Position numbers and translations under genes: made by a program. Positions 11,563 to 24,288 of a DNA stretch of 64,000 bases are shown here, piece by piece. Source of the stretch: Isoetes taiwanensis (Eukaryota; Streptophyta; Lycopodiopsida; Isoetales; Isoetaceae); NCBI GenBank assembly GCA_021234155.1, contig JAJEKV010000058.1, forward strand, positions 8,246,992-8,310,991, in the 5' to 3' direction. How positions within the stretch are numbered: the first letter of the stretch is position 1; every line of letters begins with the position of its first letter. Below the pieces are notes generated by a model, which was not told the origin of the DNA, made no database searches, and was given only the letters and a program-made list of their open reading frames with translations.

Positions 11563-12527
11563 TCAGGGAGGTGTAGATCCCCCACTCAACAATTGCATGC
11601 CAAGGTGTTGAATGAAGTGATTGTGTTTGAGCCGATGGAGAGCCTTTGTGAAGATGTCGGCAGTCATGTCATTGGTAGGACAGTATTGGAGATGAAGGGT
11701 CTGATCATGGACAAGATTGCGAAGGAAATGATATTGAATATCGATGTGCTTGACGCACGATGAAGGATGGGATTATGAGCAATGGCAGCAGCACCTTGAT
11801 TGTCAACATGGATGGTGGTGGCAGAGGAGTGAGGTATATGTAATTCTGAGCAAAGACGACGAAGCCAAATGGCTTCCTTGGATGCATGAGCAAGGGCAAC
11901 ATATTCGGCTTCGGTGCTGGAGAGGGCAACACAGCGTTGTTTGGAGCTGCTCCAGCTAATGGCAGATCCGGCAAGAAAGAAGACATATCCTGAAATGGAG
12001 CGGCGGTCATGAGAGTCACCTGCCCAGTCAGCATCGGAGTAGCCATGAAGAGAAACTGTAGGATCAGAGCAGTAGTGCAGGGCAAGGGAGGTGGTGCCAG
12101 CGATGTAGCGGAGAACACGTTTGAGGGCAGCGCAATGAGTGTTTTTGGGAGAAGTGGAAAATTGGCTAAGTTTGCATAGTGGAAGGGAAAGATCAGGTCG
12201 TGTTGAGATGGCGGCGAAGTTGAGCATGCCAAGGATCTGACGATAGTGATTATGGATGTGCTGAAGAGAGGGAGAAGTATCCGGATCGGTAGGCAAAAGA
12301 TGGAGACTGGGGTCAAGAGGTGTGACAGCCGGATTGCAAGCTTGGAACTGGAACTTTGTGAGCATATCAGTCAAGTACTTGGTCTGATGGAGATGTAAGG
12401 AGCCAGATGTTTGGTTGTAGCAGATTTCCATGCCAAGAAAATAGTGGATAGAGCCAAGGTCTTTCATGCGAAAATGGTTTTGGAGTTGGTTTTTGATGGC
12501 TTGAAGTTCAGAAAGGGAGGCTGTCAA
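11563..12527 (-). pseudogene. Copia RNase H and end of pol
   Basis: This part of pol degrades the RNA template during reverse transcription. The RNase H1 fold is marked by YSDADWAG, SSTEAEY and VDNQGA, which supply the acidic active-site residues. RT thumb sequence (KDLGSIHYFLGM) lies upstream. A frameshift at about 11755 separates the main frame from the copia C-terminal block KHIDIQYHF...ADIFTKAL. That block ends at a TGA (11563-11565) five bases before the polypurine tract. Another frameshift at about 12510-12525 separates this frame from the YVDD frame. Confidence 0.9.
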
Positions 12528-13392
12528 TCAGTAAGTCATCAACATAACAGAGAATAAGGAGGAAGGTGGGATCATGGCGAAAGTATACACTAGGATCTGC
12601 AGTACTCCGGGAAAAACCAAGGCTGAGTAAGGTTTGGTCAAGACGAGTATACCATGATCGTGAAGCTTGCCGAAGACCATAGAGAGCTTTATGAAGACGA
12701 CAGACCTGCTGGGGATCAGAGGAGATGAAGCCTTGTGGTTGTTCGAGATACACCTCTTCATGAAGATCGCCATTGAGAAAGGCGTTGTGAACATCCATTT
12801 GATGTATGAACATATTTGCAGAGGAGGCAAACGCAAGAATAGTGCGAATAGACACCATTTTTGCAACAGGAGCATAGGTTTCTTCAAAATCGATACCTTC
12901 TACTTGATTGAAGCCACGAGCAACCAAGCGAGCCTTGAAACGATCAATGTGACCATGAGCATTGTACTTGATTTTGAAAACCCATTTGTTGGAGATGATG
13001 GGACGATTGTCCGGGCGAGGAACTAAGGTCCATGTGTTGGCAAATGCAATGGAGTCAATTTCAGCTTGCATAGCTTGGAGCCAAGCATCTCGATGAGGGC
13101 CGATGGCTTGGTGATAAGTATTTGGCTCTGGAATGGTTTCAATGAATAAAGAAAATGTGTAATCTTGTGCCCAAACAGGGGAGGACGACGCATGCGTATG
13201 GGACGGTGGTGGCGAAGTAGTAGGCAAAGTTGGAGCGAAAAAGGGGTAGATTAGGAAGAACAGGGGGCGTTGGTGGAGAAGGATCATGAGAGGAAGAGGG
13301 GAAGATATCGAATTGTGGGTTTGAGGAGGTGGTGGTGAAGTTTGTAAAGGCACGAGGGATGATGGGCAAGCGTGTTCGAATAGTTCAATCAA
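12508..13392 (-). pseudogene. Copia reverse transcriptase (RVT_2)
   Basis: The frame covers the integrase-RT linker, rich in Pro and Ser, and most of the RT. Landmarks in order are WVFKIKYNAHG, RFKARLVARGFNQ, FEETYAPVAK, HQMDVHNAFLNGDL, KALYGLRQASR and the catalytic YVDDLL. This is typical of plant Ty1/copia pol. It runs out of frame right after YVDD, where a one- or two-base change shifts to the RNase H frame. No part of the domain itself is missing. Confidence 0.93.
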
Positions 13393-13399
13393 TGTAAAA

Positions 13400-14330
13400 T
13401 TAGGAGGTAATGGGGTGAAGTGGCATGGAAGGTGTTCCGCGAGAACTTGGCATGGCAGCTAAGGAGGAGTTTCGGGTGGCGTGGATTATAAAACCGATAG
13501 GCCTTGGCTTATTTGAGATGAGTATCCGATAAACATGCATGGAATTCCACGTGGTGAAAGCTTGGATGAAGGAACATGAACAAATGCTTGGCAGCCAAAA
13601 ACTTCGGAGATGATGAAGGGAAACTGTGTGAGAGGTCCATACCTCTTACGGAATACTATGGTCAAGAGCCCGATGAGGAGATCCGTGAGCGATAGGCAGC
13701 GGCGCATAAAGCGCTTCACCCCAAAATTTGAGAGGAACATTCATGTTGAAGAGGAGAGTGCGAGTCATTTCCACTCATTGTTCGATTGACTCTTTCAAAG
13801 ACGAGCATTGTGCTCAGTGTATTAGGTACGATAATTTCATGATGGATCCCGTTGGTGTCACAATATTCCTGGAATACCTTTGAATTGTATTCACCTCCTC
13901 CATCGGTCGTGGGTGACTAATTGGCAGCCACTTGATCGTTCACAAGTTTGTGAAAGACTAGGAACCGGGAAAAACTTCATGCTTCCTTTTGAGAAGGTAA
14001 AGAAAGATCTTGCGGCCGTGGTCGTCCAAAAAAATGAGCATGTATTGTGCACCTCCAAAAGTAGGAACAATGAATGGTCCACGAGAGGTCACCGTGAACT
14101 AATTTTAGCGACCCTATCAGCTCGATTTGGTGAGGGAGAAAAAGCAAAGACGAGTAAGCTTAGTTTGAAGGCGCATAAAGCATGGCCGAGTAGGAATGCT
14201 TGACTCAGGGGGCGTAAGGCCTCGCACGCGAAGAGCCGGCCGATATGGAGCGGGATGGCCAAGCCGAATGCCAAAGTTGTGGACCGGTAAGGGATTTTTC
14301 CGAGGCAATGCAAGCAAAGTTCGGACCGGG
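13400..14330 (-). pseudogene. Copia integrase, multiply frameshifted
   Basis: Pieces in different minus-strand frames line up with a copia integrase. There is a degenerate GAG-pre-integrase LGHP near 14250, and core-domain stretches around 13960-14080. An EIIVPNT...ERVNRT region lies near 13770-13860, and the FGCQAFVHVP...KLSPRG...CMFIGYS block at 13490-13640. At least four frame changes interrupt it. Confidence 0.75.
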
Positions 14331-14562
14331 AGATAGATCATGGTCAAGGCGTTAAAGGTTTCCAAAGCGGGTAGCAGTCAGGATGGTATGATTGTGTGTG
14401 TTTTGAACTGTGCAGGAATTGTCATGGAAGAGGACACGGAGGCCAGCATTGGTTATGCAGCTCACAGATAAAAGTTGTTTGTGAAGACTTGGAACATGGA
14501 GGACATGTTGAATGAATTTGGTGATGCCGTTTGGAAGGGAAATAGCTACAGTGCCAACTGCA
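14331..14562 (-). pseudogene. Copia protease C-terminal part
   Basis: The minus-strand frame gives AVGTVAISLP followed by VLHVPSLHKQLLSVSCI, the usual stretch between the copia protease and pre-integrase domain. It continues in frame from the protease half at 24292-24419 once the CACTA element and one GCA copy are removed. Confidence 0.85.
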
Positions 14563-15330
14563 CACACTGACCCCAATTTTTGGTCCACAGTTGTTTTTTT
14601 GTTGTACGGAAGTGTTGTTTTATGCCAAAAACAACACCAAAATGGTCCCAAAAGTCCACGTGGCCTGTTTATCCGGATTTGCACAAAGAGACAGTGGTTT
14701 TTTGCAGAAATTTCCCACAGTGGTCTTTTGGCAAAAAAAGCCACGTGTAGAAAAAATTGACGTAGTTTTTGTGAATTTTTGTCAACGTGTACTTTTTTCC
14801 TTCACTGTTGTTTTTTATGGAACCATGCGTTGTTTATCTTTAAAATAGCACGCGTAGGTTTTAATTTTACTACATCTGAAAAACTAAATTACAACACTAG
14901 AAATAAAGGATTACAAGGAAAAGAACACGTAGGAAATAGAAAAATGATGTTTTCAAGTGTGCTTTTTCTCGATATAGACACGTTGTTTCAAGTGTTATTT
15001 TTGCAAAATTAAACAAATCACGCATGGAGTTTGTTTAATTTACAAAACACTACATGTATTATTCGAATCTAGCTATTGTTTTCCTAAAATAAGGACATGT
15101 AAAAGTAAGTTTTATAACACGTAGAAAAAACATGAATTTGTAACGTGGTTGTTTAACTAATGAGATATTAACACGTGGCACACTTTTTAAATAAAAAATA
15201 TATTATTCTAGCTAATCAAATATGGACACGTGGCATTCTTTAAAAATAAAAAAGCATTATTACTACACATAGGAAAAAAAATATTGTATCTAATATGTCT
15301 TCTAACAATCAAAAGTTGACACGTGGCACA
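14563..15330. repeat. Left terminus and subterminal region of the first CACTA element
   Basis: After the inverted repeat, variants of ACACGTGGCA, GACACGTTG, CCACGTGTAG and GGACATGT recur about every 50-80 bp up to about 15320. In CACTA elements such clustered short repeats bind the element's own DNA-binding protein; that role is inferred here. No gene is present. Confidence 0.65.
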
Positions 15331-17600
15331 CGTTACAAAAAAAATTACTATAGGCGACAATTTAAAAGCTAATATATATTATGAACTTTGTATAATCTTT
15401 TTTATTGTAAAAAAAGAGCCTTTTTGGGAATCGAACCCAAACAAGTCCACAAGGAATAAAATGCCATGTTATCTCCATTCTCATTCATACATAATAATAG
15501 ATTGCAATCTAAGTTTTAACTTAGATTAAAGCATTCAATGGTTAAGGTTCAAAAATATTGAATTAATGATTAAGTTATAAACAATGTAGCACAATTGATC
15601 TCATTTATTTTATTTCCAGAAAAAATAAATGAAACTGTAGAAGGATTCAAGTCTGCTGTATTCTGCCTGCACTGTCAATGTGGGATTTGAACCCACGGAT
15701 GAAAGCTGCAAGTGCCATTGAGAGGCCTATTGCTTCAGGTTTTCAGCTTTTACAAAAAATTAAACCCAAGAAGAATAAAAGATACAACAGAAAAGCTCAA
15801 AAATTAAACGAAGATGAGTTACATAAATCGACCCAGCTCAGGACAGAAAGATGGATTCCGAATCAAGAATATTGGAGCAGATTGGAGCAGAAATGGCACA
15901 ACCAGAAGCATTTATTGGGCATTCCTCGTTCCATGTTGCTATGTCACTGCCTACCTGCCGTATTTGCTTCTTCCTTCAACCTGCAATCACGAATGCTCTG
16001 TAACTAGCCTGGCTGACTTAACATGCAAGAACTTCCTTGCAAAAAGATAAATAATAAACAATAAAAAGTACCTCCGGATGATCAATGGATCCTTCTAGCA
16101 AGCAGATTGTGCAGAAATATTCGCCATTTGTATTTGGAATCGTTGATGAGGCTTCTGACTTCCTGAGGCAGCGGCAACAGCCACCATTATGGGCTACCAT
16201 CGTCGATGATCCCACTCAAAAAGTTTCAGAAGGATGATCCCACTCAAAATGACCCAGCGATAATGAATGCTGCAAAAGAGAAGCAGCTGGCACATGGAAA
16301 ATCAGGAAATAACCATAAACCTGTAGCTCACAGGTAGGGGTTTATGCACAGGTCTTCCACATATTAATGCAAGCAATAGGCGCGGCCCTAGCTGCTTCGA
16401 ACCACAAAAAGGAAAGGAAGCCAGTTCCATCACTAAAAAATGCAGATATGAAGAACGTAAGAAAGAATGGAGGAGAGCCGGATTTTAAGAATGGAGGTGA
16501 GAAAGAATGGAGGAGAGCCAGATTTCAAGAAGCTGTAAGAAAAGAATGGACAGAGAAAAGCATGAACAGAGAAAATAATGGAACAGAAAAGAATGAACAG
16601 AGAAAAGAATGAATAGAGAGCCGGATTGTAAGAAAGAAGGAAGAAGGAAGGCAGATGGCTCGAATCCACCGAACACGCTCAAGCAGCGCCATAGCCCCGG
16701 ACATGGCGCCATAGCACCGGACCACCATAGCTGGAGAAAGAAAGCAATGGCGGAAAAGAAATCTCAAAAAGAAATCTCAGCCCTTCATTTTTTACCCAAT
16801 AAGATCATAGGACAAGGATCATGATCTTCACCGTCCATCTCTATTGTCAGTAAATCGGAAGCGTTAAAAGATAGAGCCAATAAGATCATAGTACTAAGAT
16901 CACCATCTGGGCCATTTATCTTCGTCAAATCTGGACCGTTATTCTCACCTTGATGGGGCAATTTTTTACATATTTTAATTCTCAAATTTTCAACCTATGA
17001 TAATCTACTAAATCAACTACTTAATGGGATGTTTTTTATATTGTTTGTGGAACATTGATCTGACGAATATCCCCTCCATTGTGCCAGATCAACGACCCTC
17101 GATTTTTTCACTGGAGTTCCATGTGCAACTTTTAATGGTGCAAAAGTGCACAGTGGTGCAACTCTGGTTTTCCATGGGTTGATGTGGCTGGTGACATGGC
17201 AAGATATGGGTGATGTGGACATGATGATGACCCTATGCACACTCTCGAACACGTTTGTCTCCATCCTGATGCAAAAAATATAGGGTTCACGTTATGGGCT
17301 GCTGCCTTGCCACAAGTGGTCAGGATTTGGCAGCGCATGTCGTTACCCTTATGGCACTAAAAAATAGCATGGAAAAGATGATGTGGCACTCCAAGTGGTG
17401 ACATCGCATGCCAAGCAAGCAAGTTCAAGTTTTGACTAGGCCAAAAATGAATAGATGTACATCTTTTATCTTTTCATTGGGTGATGTTGGCAAATTTTGG
17501 ATGACATGGCGAGATGTTGGTGATGTGGACGTGATGGCTAGGACTTTATGCAAGAAATATGACAACCTTTGGATTTTTTGGTAGAGGAGTTTGGCAAGGA
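15331..17600. other. First CACTA element interior without genes
   Basis: Two places resemble the T arm of tRNAs on the minus strand: GGGTTCGATTCCC at about 15424-15440 and GTGGGTTCAAATCCCAC at about 15680-15697. No full cloverleaf was found. At 16430-16650 a purine-rich repeat of GAAAGAATGGAGGAGAGCC-like units occurs. A possible exon-like frame on the minus strand at 16018-16215 ends in GAG|GTACTT and is not recognised. The rest shows nothing. Confidence 0.45.
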
Positions 17601-17604
17601 GCCT

Positions 17605-19165
17605 AGGTGGCATGTTGGAGCCACCTTGGCATGTTGGAGCCTAGGTGGCATGTTGGAGCCACCTTGACATGTTGGAGCCTAGGTGGCATGTTGGAGCGTA
17701 GGTGGCATGTTGGAGCCTAGGTGGCATGTTAGAGCTCACGTGGCATGTTGGAGCCTAGGTGGCATGTTGCAGCCTACGTGGCATGTTGGAGCTGATGGTG
17801 GCATATTTGAGCCACCTTGGCATGCTTGAGCCTAGTTGGCATGTTGGAGCCACCTTGGCATGTTGGAGCCTAGGTGGCATGTTGGAGCCTAGGTGGCACG
17901 TTGGAGCCTAGGTGGCCTGCTAGAGCTCACGAGGCATGTTGGAGCTCACGTTGGCATATTTGGAGCCACCTTGGTGGCATATTTGAGCCACCTTGGCATG
18001 CTTGAGCCTAGGTGGCACGTTGGAGCCAACTTGGCATGTTGGAGCTCACGTGGTGCGGCTTGAGCCTAGGTGGCATGTTGGAGCCTGGGTGGCATGCTAG
18101 GTGGCATGTTGGAGCCCACGTGGCATGTTGGAGCCTAGTTGGCATGTTGGAGCCTATGTGGCATGTTGAAGCCTTGGTGGCATGTTGGAGCAGGTGGCAT
18201 GTTTGAGCCACCTTGGCACGCTTGAGCCTAGGTGGCATGTTGGAGCCTAGGTGGCATGTTGGAGCCTAGGTGGCACGTTGGAGCCTAGGTGGCATGCTAG
18301 AGCTCACGAGGCATGTTGGAGCCTAGGTGGCATGTTGGAGCCCTACGTGGCATGTTGAAGCCTTGGTGGCATGTTGGAGCCTAGGTGGCATATTTGAGCC
18401 ACCTTGGCATGCTTGAGCCTAGGTGGCACGTTGGAGCCAACTTGGCATGTTGGAGCCTATGTGGCATGTTGGATCTCACGGGCATGTTGGAGCCCGTGTG
18501 GCATGTTGGAGCCTAGGTGGCATGCTAGGTGGCATGTTGGAGCCCACGCGGCATCTTTGGAGCCGTAGGTGGCATGTTGGAGCCTACGTGGCATGTTGGA
18601 ACCTAGGTGGCATGTTTGAGCCACCTTGGCACGCTTGAGCCTAGGTGGCATGTTGGAGCCACCTTGGCATGTTGGAGCCTAGGTGGCACGTTGGAGCCTA
18701 GGTGGCATGCTAGAGCTCACGAGGCATGTTGGAACCTAGGTGGCATGTTGGAGCCTCGTGATGTTGAAGCCTTGGTGGCATGTTGGAGCCTAGGTGGCAT
18801 ATTTGAGCCACCTTGCATGCTTGAGCCTAGGTGGCACGTTGGAGCCAACTTGGCATGTTGGAGCCTATGTGGCATGTTGGAGCTCACGTGGCATGTTGGA
18901 GCCCAGGTGGCATGTTGGAGCCTAGGTGGCATGCTAGGTGGCATGTTGGAGCCCACGTGGCATGTTGGAGCCGTGGGTGGCATGTTGGAGCCTACGTGGC
19001 ATGTTGGAGCCTAGGTGGCATATTTGAGCCACCTTGGCACACTTGAGCCTAGGTGGCATGTTGGAGCCTAGGTGGCACGTTGGAGCCTAGGTGGCATGCT
19101 AGAGCTCACGAGGCATGTTGGAGCCTATGTGGCATGTTGGAGCTCACGTGGCATGTTGGAGAGGC
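17605..19165. repeat. 19-bp minisatellite with higher-order structure
   Basis: About 80 monomers of GGAGCCTAGGTGGCATGTT and variants (GGAGCCACCTTGGCATGTT, GGAGCTCACGTGGCATGTT) lie head to tail. A variant block containing GAGCCAACTTGGCATG recurs at about 18022, 18436 and 18842, indicating a higher-order unit near 410 bp. Open frames run through it on both strands (His-Ala-Thr-Pro and Gly-Met-Leu-Glu-Pro types). They follow from a period not divisible by three and high GC, and I do not regard them as genes. Confidence 0.9.
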
Positions 19166-22100
19166 CAGACCCCCGGAGACGGACATCACAAAGGTTACCG
19201 AGGCGGGGCTTTCCTACTAGTGCTCCTCCTCGGAGGCAAATGCCAATGCCTCCCTTCCTGAGCCCTATTTCCCATCCAACTGTTGAATCCACTCTTCAAG
19301 TAACCTGCTTCAAGCAGGTTCAAAAAAATTCAAGATCTATTCGAGAGAACATATCAAACCGCAAAGTGTCCTGCAGTCGACCGTGTAGAAACCAAGTGTT
19401 TTGTCGTTCGGGCAAGCATAAAAGGCTCTAATGGAGATTTGACTTCGCCATGTCGTCCGAAAACAAATGGGAATTACCCTAGGGACCAAGTTACCTGGTC
19501 ATTTTTGCAGCAAAGAAGCACGAACCCTCTACATGGCAGTATTCTGCACCCTCCGCTAAGGCCAATTCACTACGAACGTGTTGGACATGAGCTATTTTGG
19601 CGCTTCCTGGAGCAGGGGTGGTCTTCTGCCCACGAAACTTGGTCTCCAGGATAATGTCGATGTTTCGAGTTCGTTGGGCGAGTCGGATCACGCCCGGTGG
19701 GAGTGTTGCCCGTCCATGGCCAGGGACCTTCCAAAGAGGACATTTTGGGTCGAAATGCTTCTGGAAGGTTTTAGGGCTCCGTCTTCTAGCATCAACGCCC
19801 TCCCACTACCTCATGACATTGTGCAAAATCCTGGTCCAATCTGGCTAGGGTATGGCCTCCAAAACGTAAACCCTGTGCCTTGCCAGGTTATTGTAGGGTT
19901 TACGTTATGGAGGCCAAAACGTGGTCAGTTGCACTTGGGACCTGGTGTACCTTTTTCAAACATGCATGAGCCATGGCAACTGAAATAACGAGTTTGGATC
20001 TATTGGCGATCCCGAATCATTCCAAAAAATTTGCTACTACAAAATGTGTTCTTGACTTCTAATTGCGACCTTAATCGAGGAGGGTAAATCCAAACCCCAT
20101 TTCGCCGGGTTTCTATTGCTTTTGTTTTCAATCGCAGCTTCTCGACCATGTCTCAAGTGCAACTCGAATAAAACTTCGACCTCCATAACGTAAACCCTAC
20201 AATAACCTAGCAATGCACGGGGTTTATGTTTTGGAGGTCAAAACGTGGTCGACTTCTTTGATAACTAGGTGGACCATTTCTAAACATGCATGGGGAGCCA
20301 TGAGAACTGAAATAACAAAGGTTTTTGATCTATTGGCCAACCCGAGTGATCCCAAACAATTTTGCTACGATAAAGCTCTCTAGACTTTTAATTGCAAAAC
20401 TAGGAGGAGATTAAATCCAAACCCCATTCCGCAGCTTCTACGCCTCGTGTTTTCAAACGCACTGCTTTCGACCATGTCCCAAGTGCAACAGACCAAAGCC
20501 CCACCTCCATAACGTAAACCCTACAATAACCCTCGGCAAGGCCGCGGGGTTTATGTTTTGGAGGCCATACCCTAGCCAGATTGGACCAGGATCTTGCACA
20601 ATGTCATGAGGTAGTGGGAGGGCATTGACACCAGAAGACGGAGCCCTAAAACGTTCCAGAAGCAGTTCAACCCAAAGGTCCTCTCTAGAAGGTCCTTGGC
20701 CACGGACGGGCAACTCTCCCACCCCGGAACTGTGATCTGACTCTGCCAACGGACTCGAAACATCGACATTACCTTGGAGACCAAGTTTCATGGGCAGAAG
20801 ACCACCCCTGCTCCAGGAAGCGCCAAAGTAGCTCATGTCCAACACGTTCGTAGTGAATTGGCCTTAGCGGAGGGTCTAGAATACTGCCATGTAGAGGGTT
20901 CGTGTTTCTTTTGCTGCAAAAAATGACCGTGTAACTTGGTCCCTAGGGTAATTTCACTGATTTGGACGACATGGCGAAGTCAAAACTCCATTCCGGAGCC
21001 TTTGTACTGCCTGAATGACAAAACACTTGGGTTTCTACACGGTCGACTGCAGGACACTTTGCGGTTTGATATGTTCTCCCGGACAGATCTTGAATTTTTT
21101 TGAACCTGCTCGAAGCAAGTTACTTGAATGGAGAATTCAACGGTCGGATAGGGAAAACCGCTCGGAAGGGAGGCATTGGCATTTGCCCTCCCGGAGGAGC
21201 ACCGGTAGGAAAGCCCGCACCGGTAAATCCAAACCCCATTTCGCCGGGTTTCTATTGCTTCTTGTTTTCAACTGCAGCTTCTCGACCATGTCTCAAGTGC
21301 AACTGAATAAAACTCGACCTCCATAACGTAAACCCTACAATAACCTAGCAACGCACAGGGTTTACGTTTTGGAGGCCATACCCTAGTCAGATTGGACCAG
21401 GATCTTGCACAATGTCATGAGGTACTGGGAGGGCATTGACGCCAGAAGACGGAGCCCTAAAACCTTCCAGAAGCAGTTCGACCCAAAAGGTCCTCTCTGG
21501 AAGGTCCTTGGCCACGGACGGGCAACTCTCCCACCCCGGAACTGTGATCTGACTCTGCCAACGGACTCGAAACATCGACATTACCTTGGAGACCAAGTTT
21601 CGTGGGCAGAAGACCACCCCTGCTCCAGGAAGCGCCAAAGTAGCTCATGTCCAACACGTTCATAGTGAATTGGCCTTAGCGGAGGGTGCAGAATACTGCC
21701 ATGTAGAGGGTTCGTGCTTCTTTGCTGCAAAAAATGACCGTGTAACTTGGTGTCTAGGGTAATTTCGTTGTTTCGGACGACATGGCGAAGTCAAATCTCC
21801 ATTCCGGAGCCTTTGTACTGCCCGAACGACAAAACACTTGGGTTTCTACACGGTCGACTGCAGGACACTTTGCGGTTTGATATGTTCTCCTGACATCTCT
21901 TGAATTTGTTTGAACCTCGCCGAAGCAAGTTACTTGAATGGAGAATTCAACGGTCGGATAGGGAAACCGGGATCCGGGAAGGGAGGCATTGGCATTTGCC
22001 CTCCCGGAGGAGCACTGGTAGGAAAGCCTGCCTCGGTAAATCCAAACCCCATTTCGTCAGTTTCTATTGCTTCTTGTTTTCAACTGCAGCTTCTCGACCA

Positions 22101-23035
22101 TGTCTCAAGTGCAACTGAATAAAACTCGACCTCCATAACGTAAACCCTACAATAACCTAGCAACGCACAGGGTTTACGTTTTGGAGGCCAAAAACGTCAA
22201 TCGACTTCTTTGATAACTAGGTGAACCATTTCTAAACATGCATGGGGAGCCATGAGAACTGAAATAACAGAGTTTCGATCTATTCGCCAATCCGAAAGTG
22301 ACCCCAAACAATTTTGCTAACTGCATATAAGGCTCTACACTTTTAATTGTAAAACTAGGAGGAGAATAAATCCAAACCCCATTCTTGCAATTTCTACTGC
22401 CTCGTGTTTTCAAACGCAGCTGCTCGACCATGTCCCAAGTGCAACGGACCAAAGCCCGACCTCCATAACGTAAACCCTACAATAACCTGGCAAGGCACAG
22501 GGTTTACGTTTTGGAGGCCATACCATAGCCAGATTGGACCAGGAGCTTGCATAATGTCATGAGGTAGTGGGAGGGCGTTGACGCCAGAAGACGGAGCCCT
22601 AAAACCTTCCAGAAGCAGTTCGACCCAAAAGGTCCTCTCTGGAAGGTCCTTGGCCACGGACGGGCAACTCTCCCACCCCGGAACTGTGATCTGACTCTGC
22701 CAACGGACTCGAAACATCGACATTACCCTGGAGACCAAGTTTCATGGGCAGAAGACCACCCCTGCTCCAGGAAGCGCCAAAGTAGCTCATGCCCAACACG
22801 TTTGTAGTGAATTGGCCTTAGCGGATGGTGCAGAATACTGCCATGTAGAGGGTTTGTGTTTCTTTTGCTGCAAAAAATGACCGTGTAACTTGGTCCCTAG
22901 GGTAATTTCGCTGTTTTGGACGACATGGCGAAGTCAAATCTCCATTCCGGAGCCTTTGTACTGCCCGAACGACAAAACACTTGGGTTTCTACACGGTCGA
23001 CTGCATGACACTTTGCGGTTTGATATATTCTTAGT
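19166..23035. repeat. Macrosatellite family copies in the first CACTA element
   Basis: A non-coding unit of about 0.8-1.1 kb is present three times in one orientation and once inverted. The marker GACCGTGTAACTTGG lies at about 20927, 21737 and 22877, and inverted near 19470-19500. A palindromic module CCTCCATAACGTAAACCCT...AGGGTTTACGTTTTGGAGG recurs six times (19855, 20180, 20504, 21318, 22130, 22460). The same unit family fills the second CACTA element. Open frames differ between copies and are broken, arguing against coding. Confidence 0.85.
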
Positions 23036-23690
23036 GCAAATCGTCTAAGTGCAATAAGTTATCTTGTTTTTTAAAGAACCATTGCATTCTTAGAAAGAAC
23101 CATTGGATAAGGTAAATTAGATACAATTAAAACCATTGGATGACGTGGATAACTATTGGATCGTCTATAGCGAACCTTAGTACCAACTAGATGTAGGCAT
23201 GGTTTAATGGTGTTCCACTAATGATATCCAAAATGGGGGGATAATGTTAGGATATTGCATAGTCTTGCCATTTTATAATGTTGGGGATTTGTTGCAATGG
23301 TCCTATTTCCCATAAACAATTACATCTCAAATTCTTAATGGTCTAAATTATACCAAGATGTAGGAACGGTTTAATGGTGTTCCACTAACGATATCCAAAA
23401 TGGGGGAATAATGTTAGGATATTGCATGGTCTTGCCATTTTAATGCTTGGGGATTTGTTGCAATGGTCCTATCCTCCATAAAGAAATACATCTCACAATT
23501 CTTAATGGTTTGTTATGCAAAAATGTAGGCGTGGTTTAATGGTCTTTCTCTAACAATATCCAAAATGTTAGGATATTGTTAGGATTTTGCGTGGTCCTAT
23601 GACATTAATGCTTAGGGATTTGTTGCAGCGGTCCTGCACTCCCTCAAGAAATACAAATCAAATTCTTGATGGTTTTGTTATGCAAAAATA
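23036..23690. repeat. Threefold direct repeat of about 160-175 bp
   Basis: Copies begin near 23191, 23347 and 23521 with ATGTAGGxxxGGTTTAATGG. They share AATATCCAAAATG, GTTAGGATATTG and GGGGATTTGTTGCA. They lie between the macrosatellite and the right subterminal region of the CACTA element. No coding signal was seen. Confidence 0.75.
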
Positions 23691-24288
23691 GGTGTTAAGT
23701 AATTGAAGTAGTTGAAGTAACTTGTCTTACATGGAATACTAGTATAAGGACATGTGATCGTGCACGTGCATCACATGTAGCAAATCAAGTACTCTGTTCT
23801 ACCACTATAAAGACCCGTGATATGGAAGGATAGGACATGTAGAGAATCAAGTATTCTTTCCTACTTCTATAAAGACATGTGACAATAGAAGTATTATACA
23901 TGTCGTAATTCATGTATTCTTTCCTACAATGCCTTAGCAAATAAAGTACTATGTTCTACTACTATAAAGACATGTGACATGGAAGTATAGGACATGTAGA
24001 GAATCAAATATTCTTTCCTACATCTATAAAGACATGTGACAATAGAATTATTAGACATGTAGAAATTCAAGTATTCTTTCCTACAGTGGATTGTATTATA
24101 AAATGACATGTCACAATAGAAGAAACTACAAAACAACAGTGGATGTTTTAGTCCACTGAAAAAAGAACACCATTATCGAACAAAACCATACCTCCACAAA
24201 TCCACATGTAGGATTCTTTGAAAACAGGACATGTAGACCTACCAAAACTGATGTTTTCAACAGTGGACCAAAAACCGGGGTGAGTGTG
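23691..24288. repeat. Right subterminal repeats and terminus of the first CACTA element
   Basis: CTATAAAGACATGTGAC and GGACATGTAGAGAATC alternate with TATTCTTTCCTAC about every 60 bp, mirroring the GACACGTG/GACATGT words of the left end. The 31-bp inverted repeat closes the element at 24258-24288. Confidence 0.7.

Larger units (their letters stand above)
14563..24288. mobile_element. 9.7-kb CACTA-type DNA transposon inside copia
   Basis: Terminal inverted repeats of 31 bp (14563-14593 and 24258-24288) match at 27 positions. They begin CACACT and contain TTTTTGGTCCAC and GTTG. The target GCA is duplicated at 14560-14562 and 24289-24291. A 3-bp duplication, CAC ends and subterminal repeats are the hallmarks of CACTA (En/Spm) elements. 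No transposase was recognised inside, so it appears non-autonomous. Removal of the element plus one GCA makes the host protease frame continuous. Confidence 0.82.

Noticed and set aside
15678-15760. A complete tRNA gene
   Set aside because: Only a T arm is present; no matching acceptor, D arm or anticodon arm could be placed.
18008-19046. Overlapping open frames on both strands through the 19-bp minisatellite
   Set aside because: The period is not a multiple of three and the GC content is high, so stops are rare in every frame; frames mutate without regard to codons.
17605-19165. CRISPR-like array
   Set aside because: Monomers are contiguous without unique spacers, and the context is a plant transposon.
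19578-22799. Recurring frame MLDMSYFGASWSRGGLL in macrosatellite copies
   Set aside because: It recurs because the unit recurs. Lengths and frames differ between copies, and related units in the second element do not keep it.
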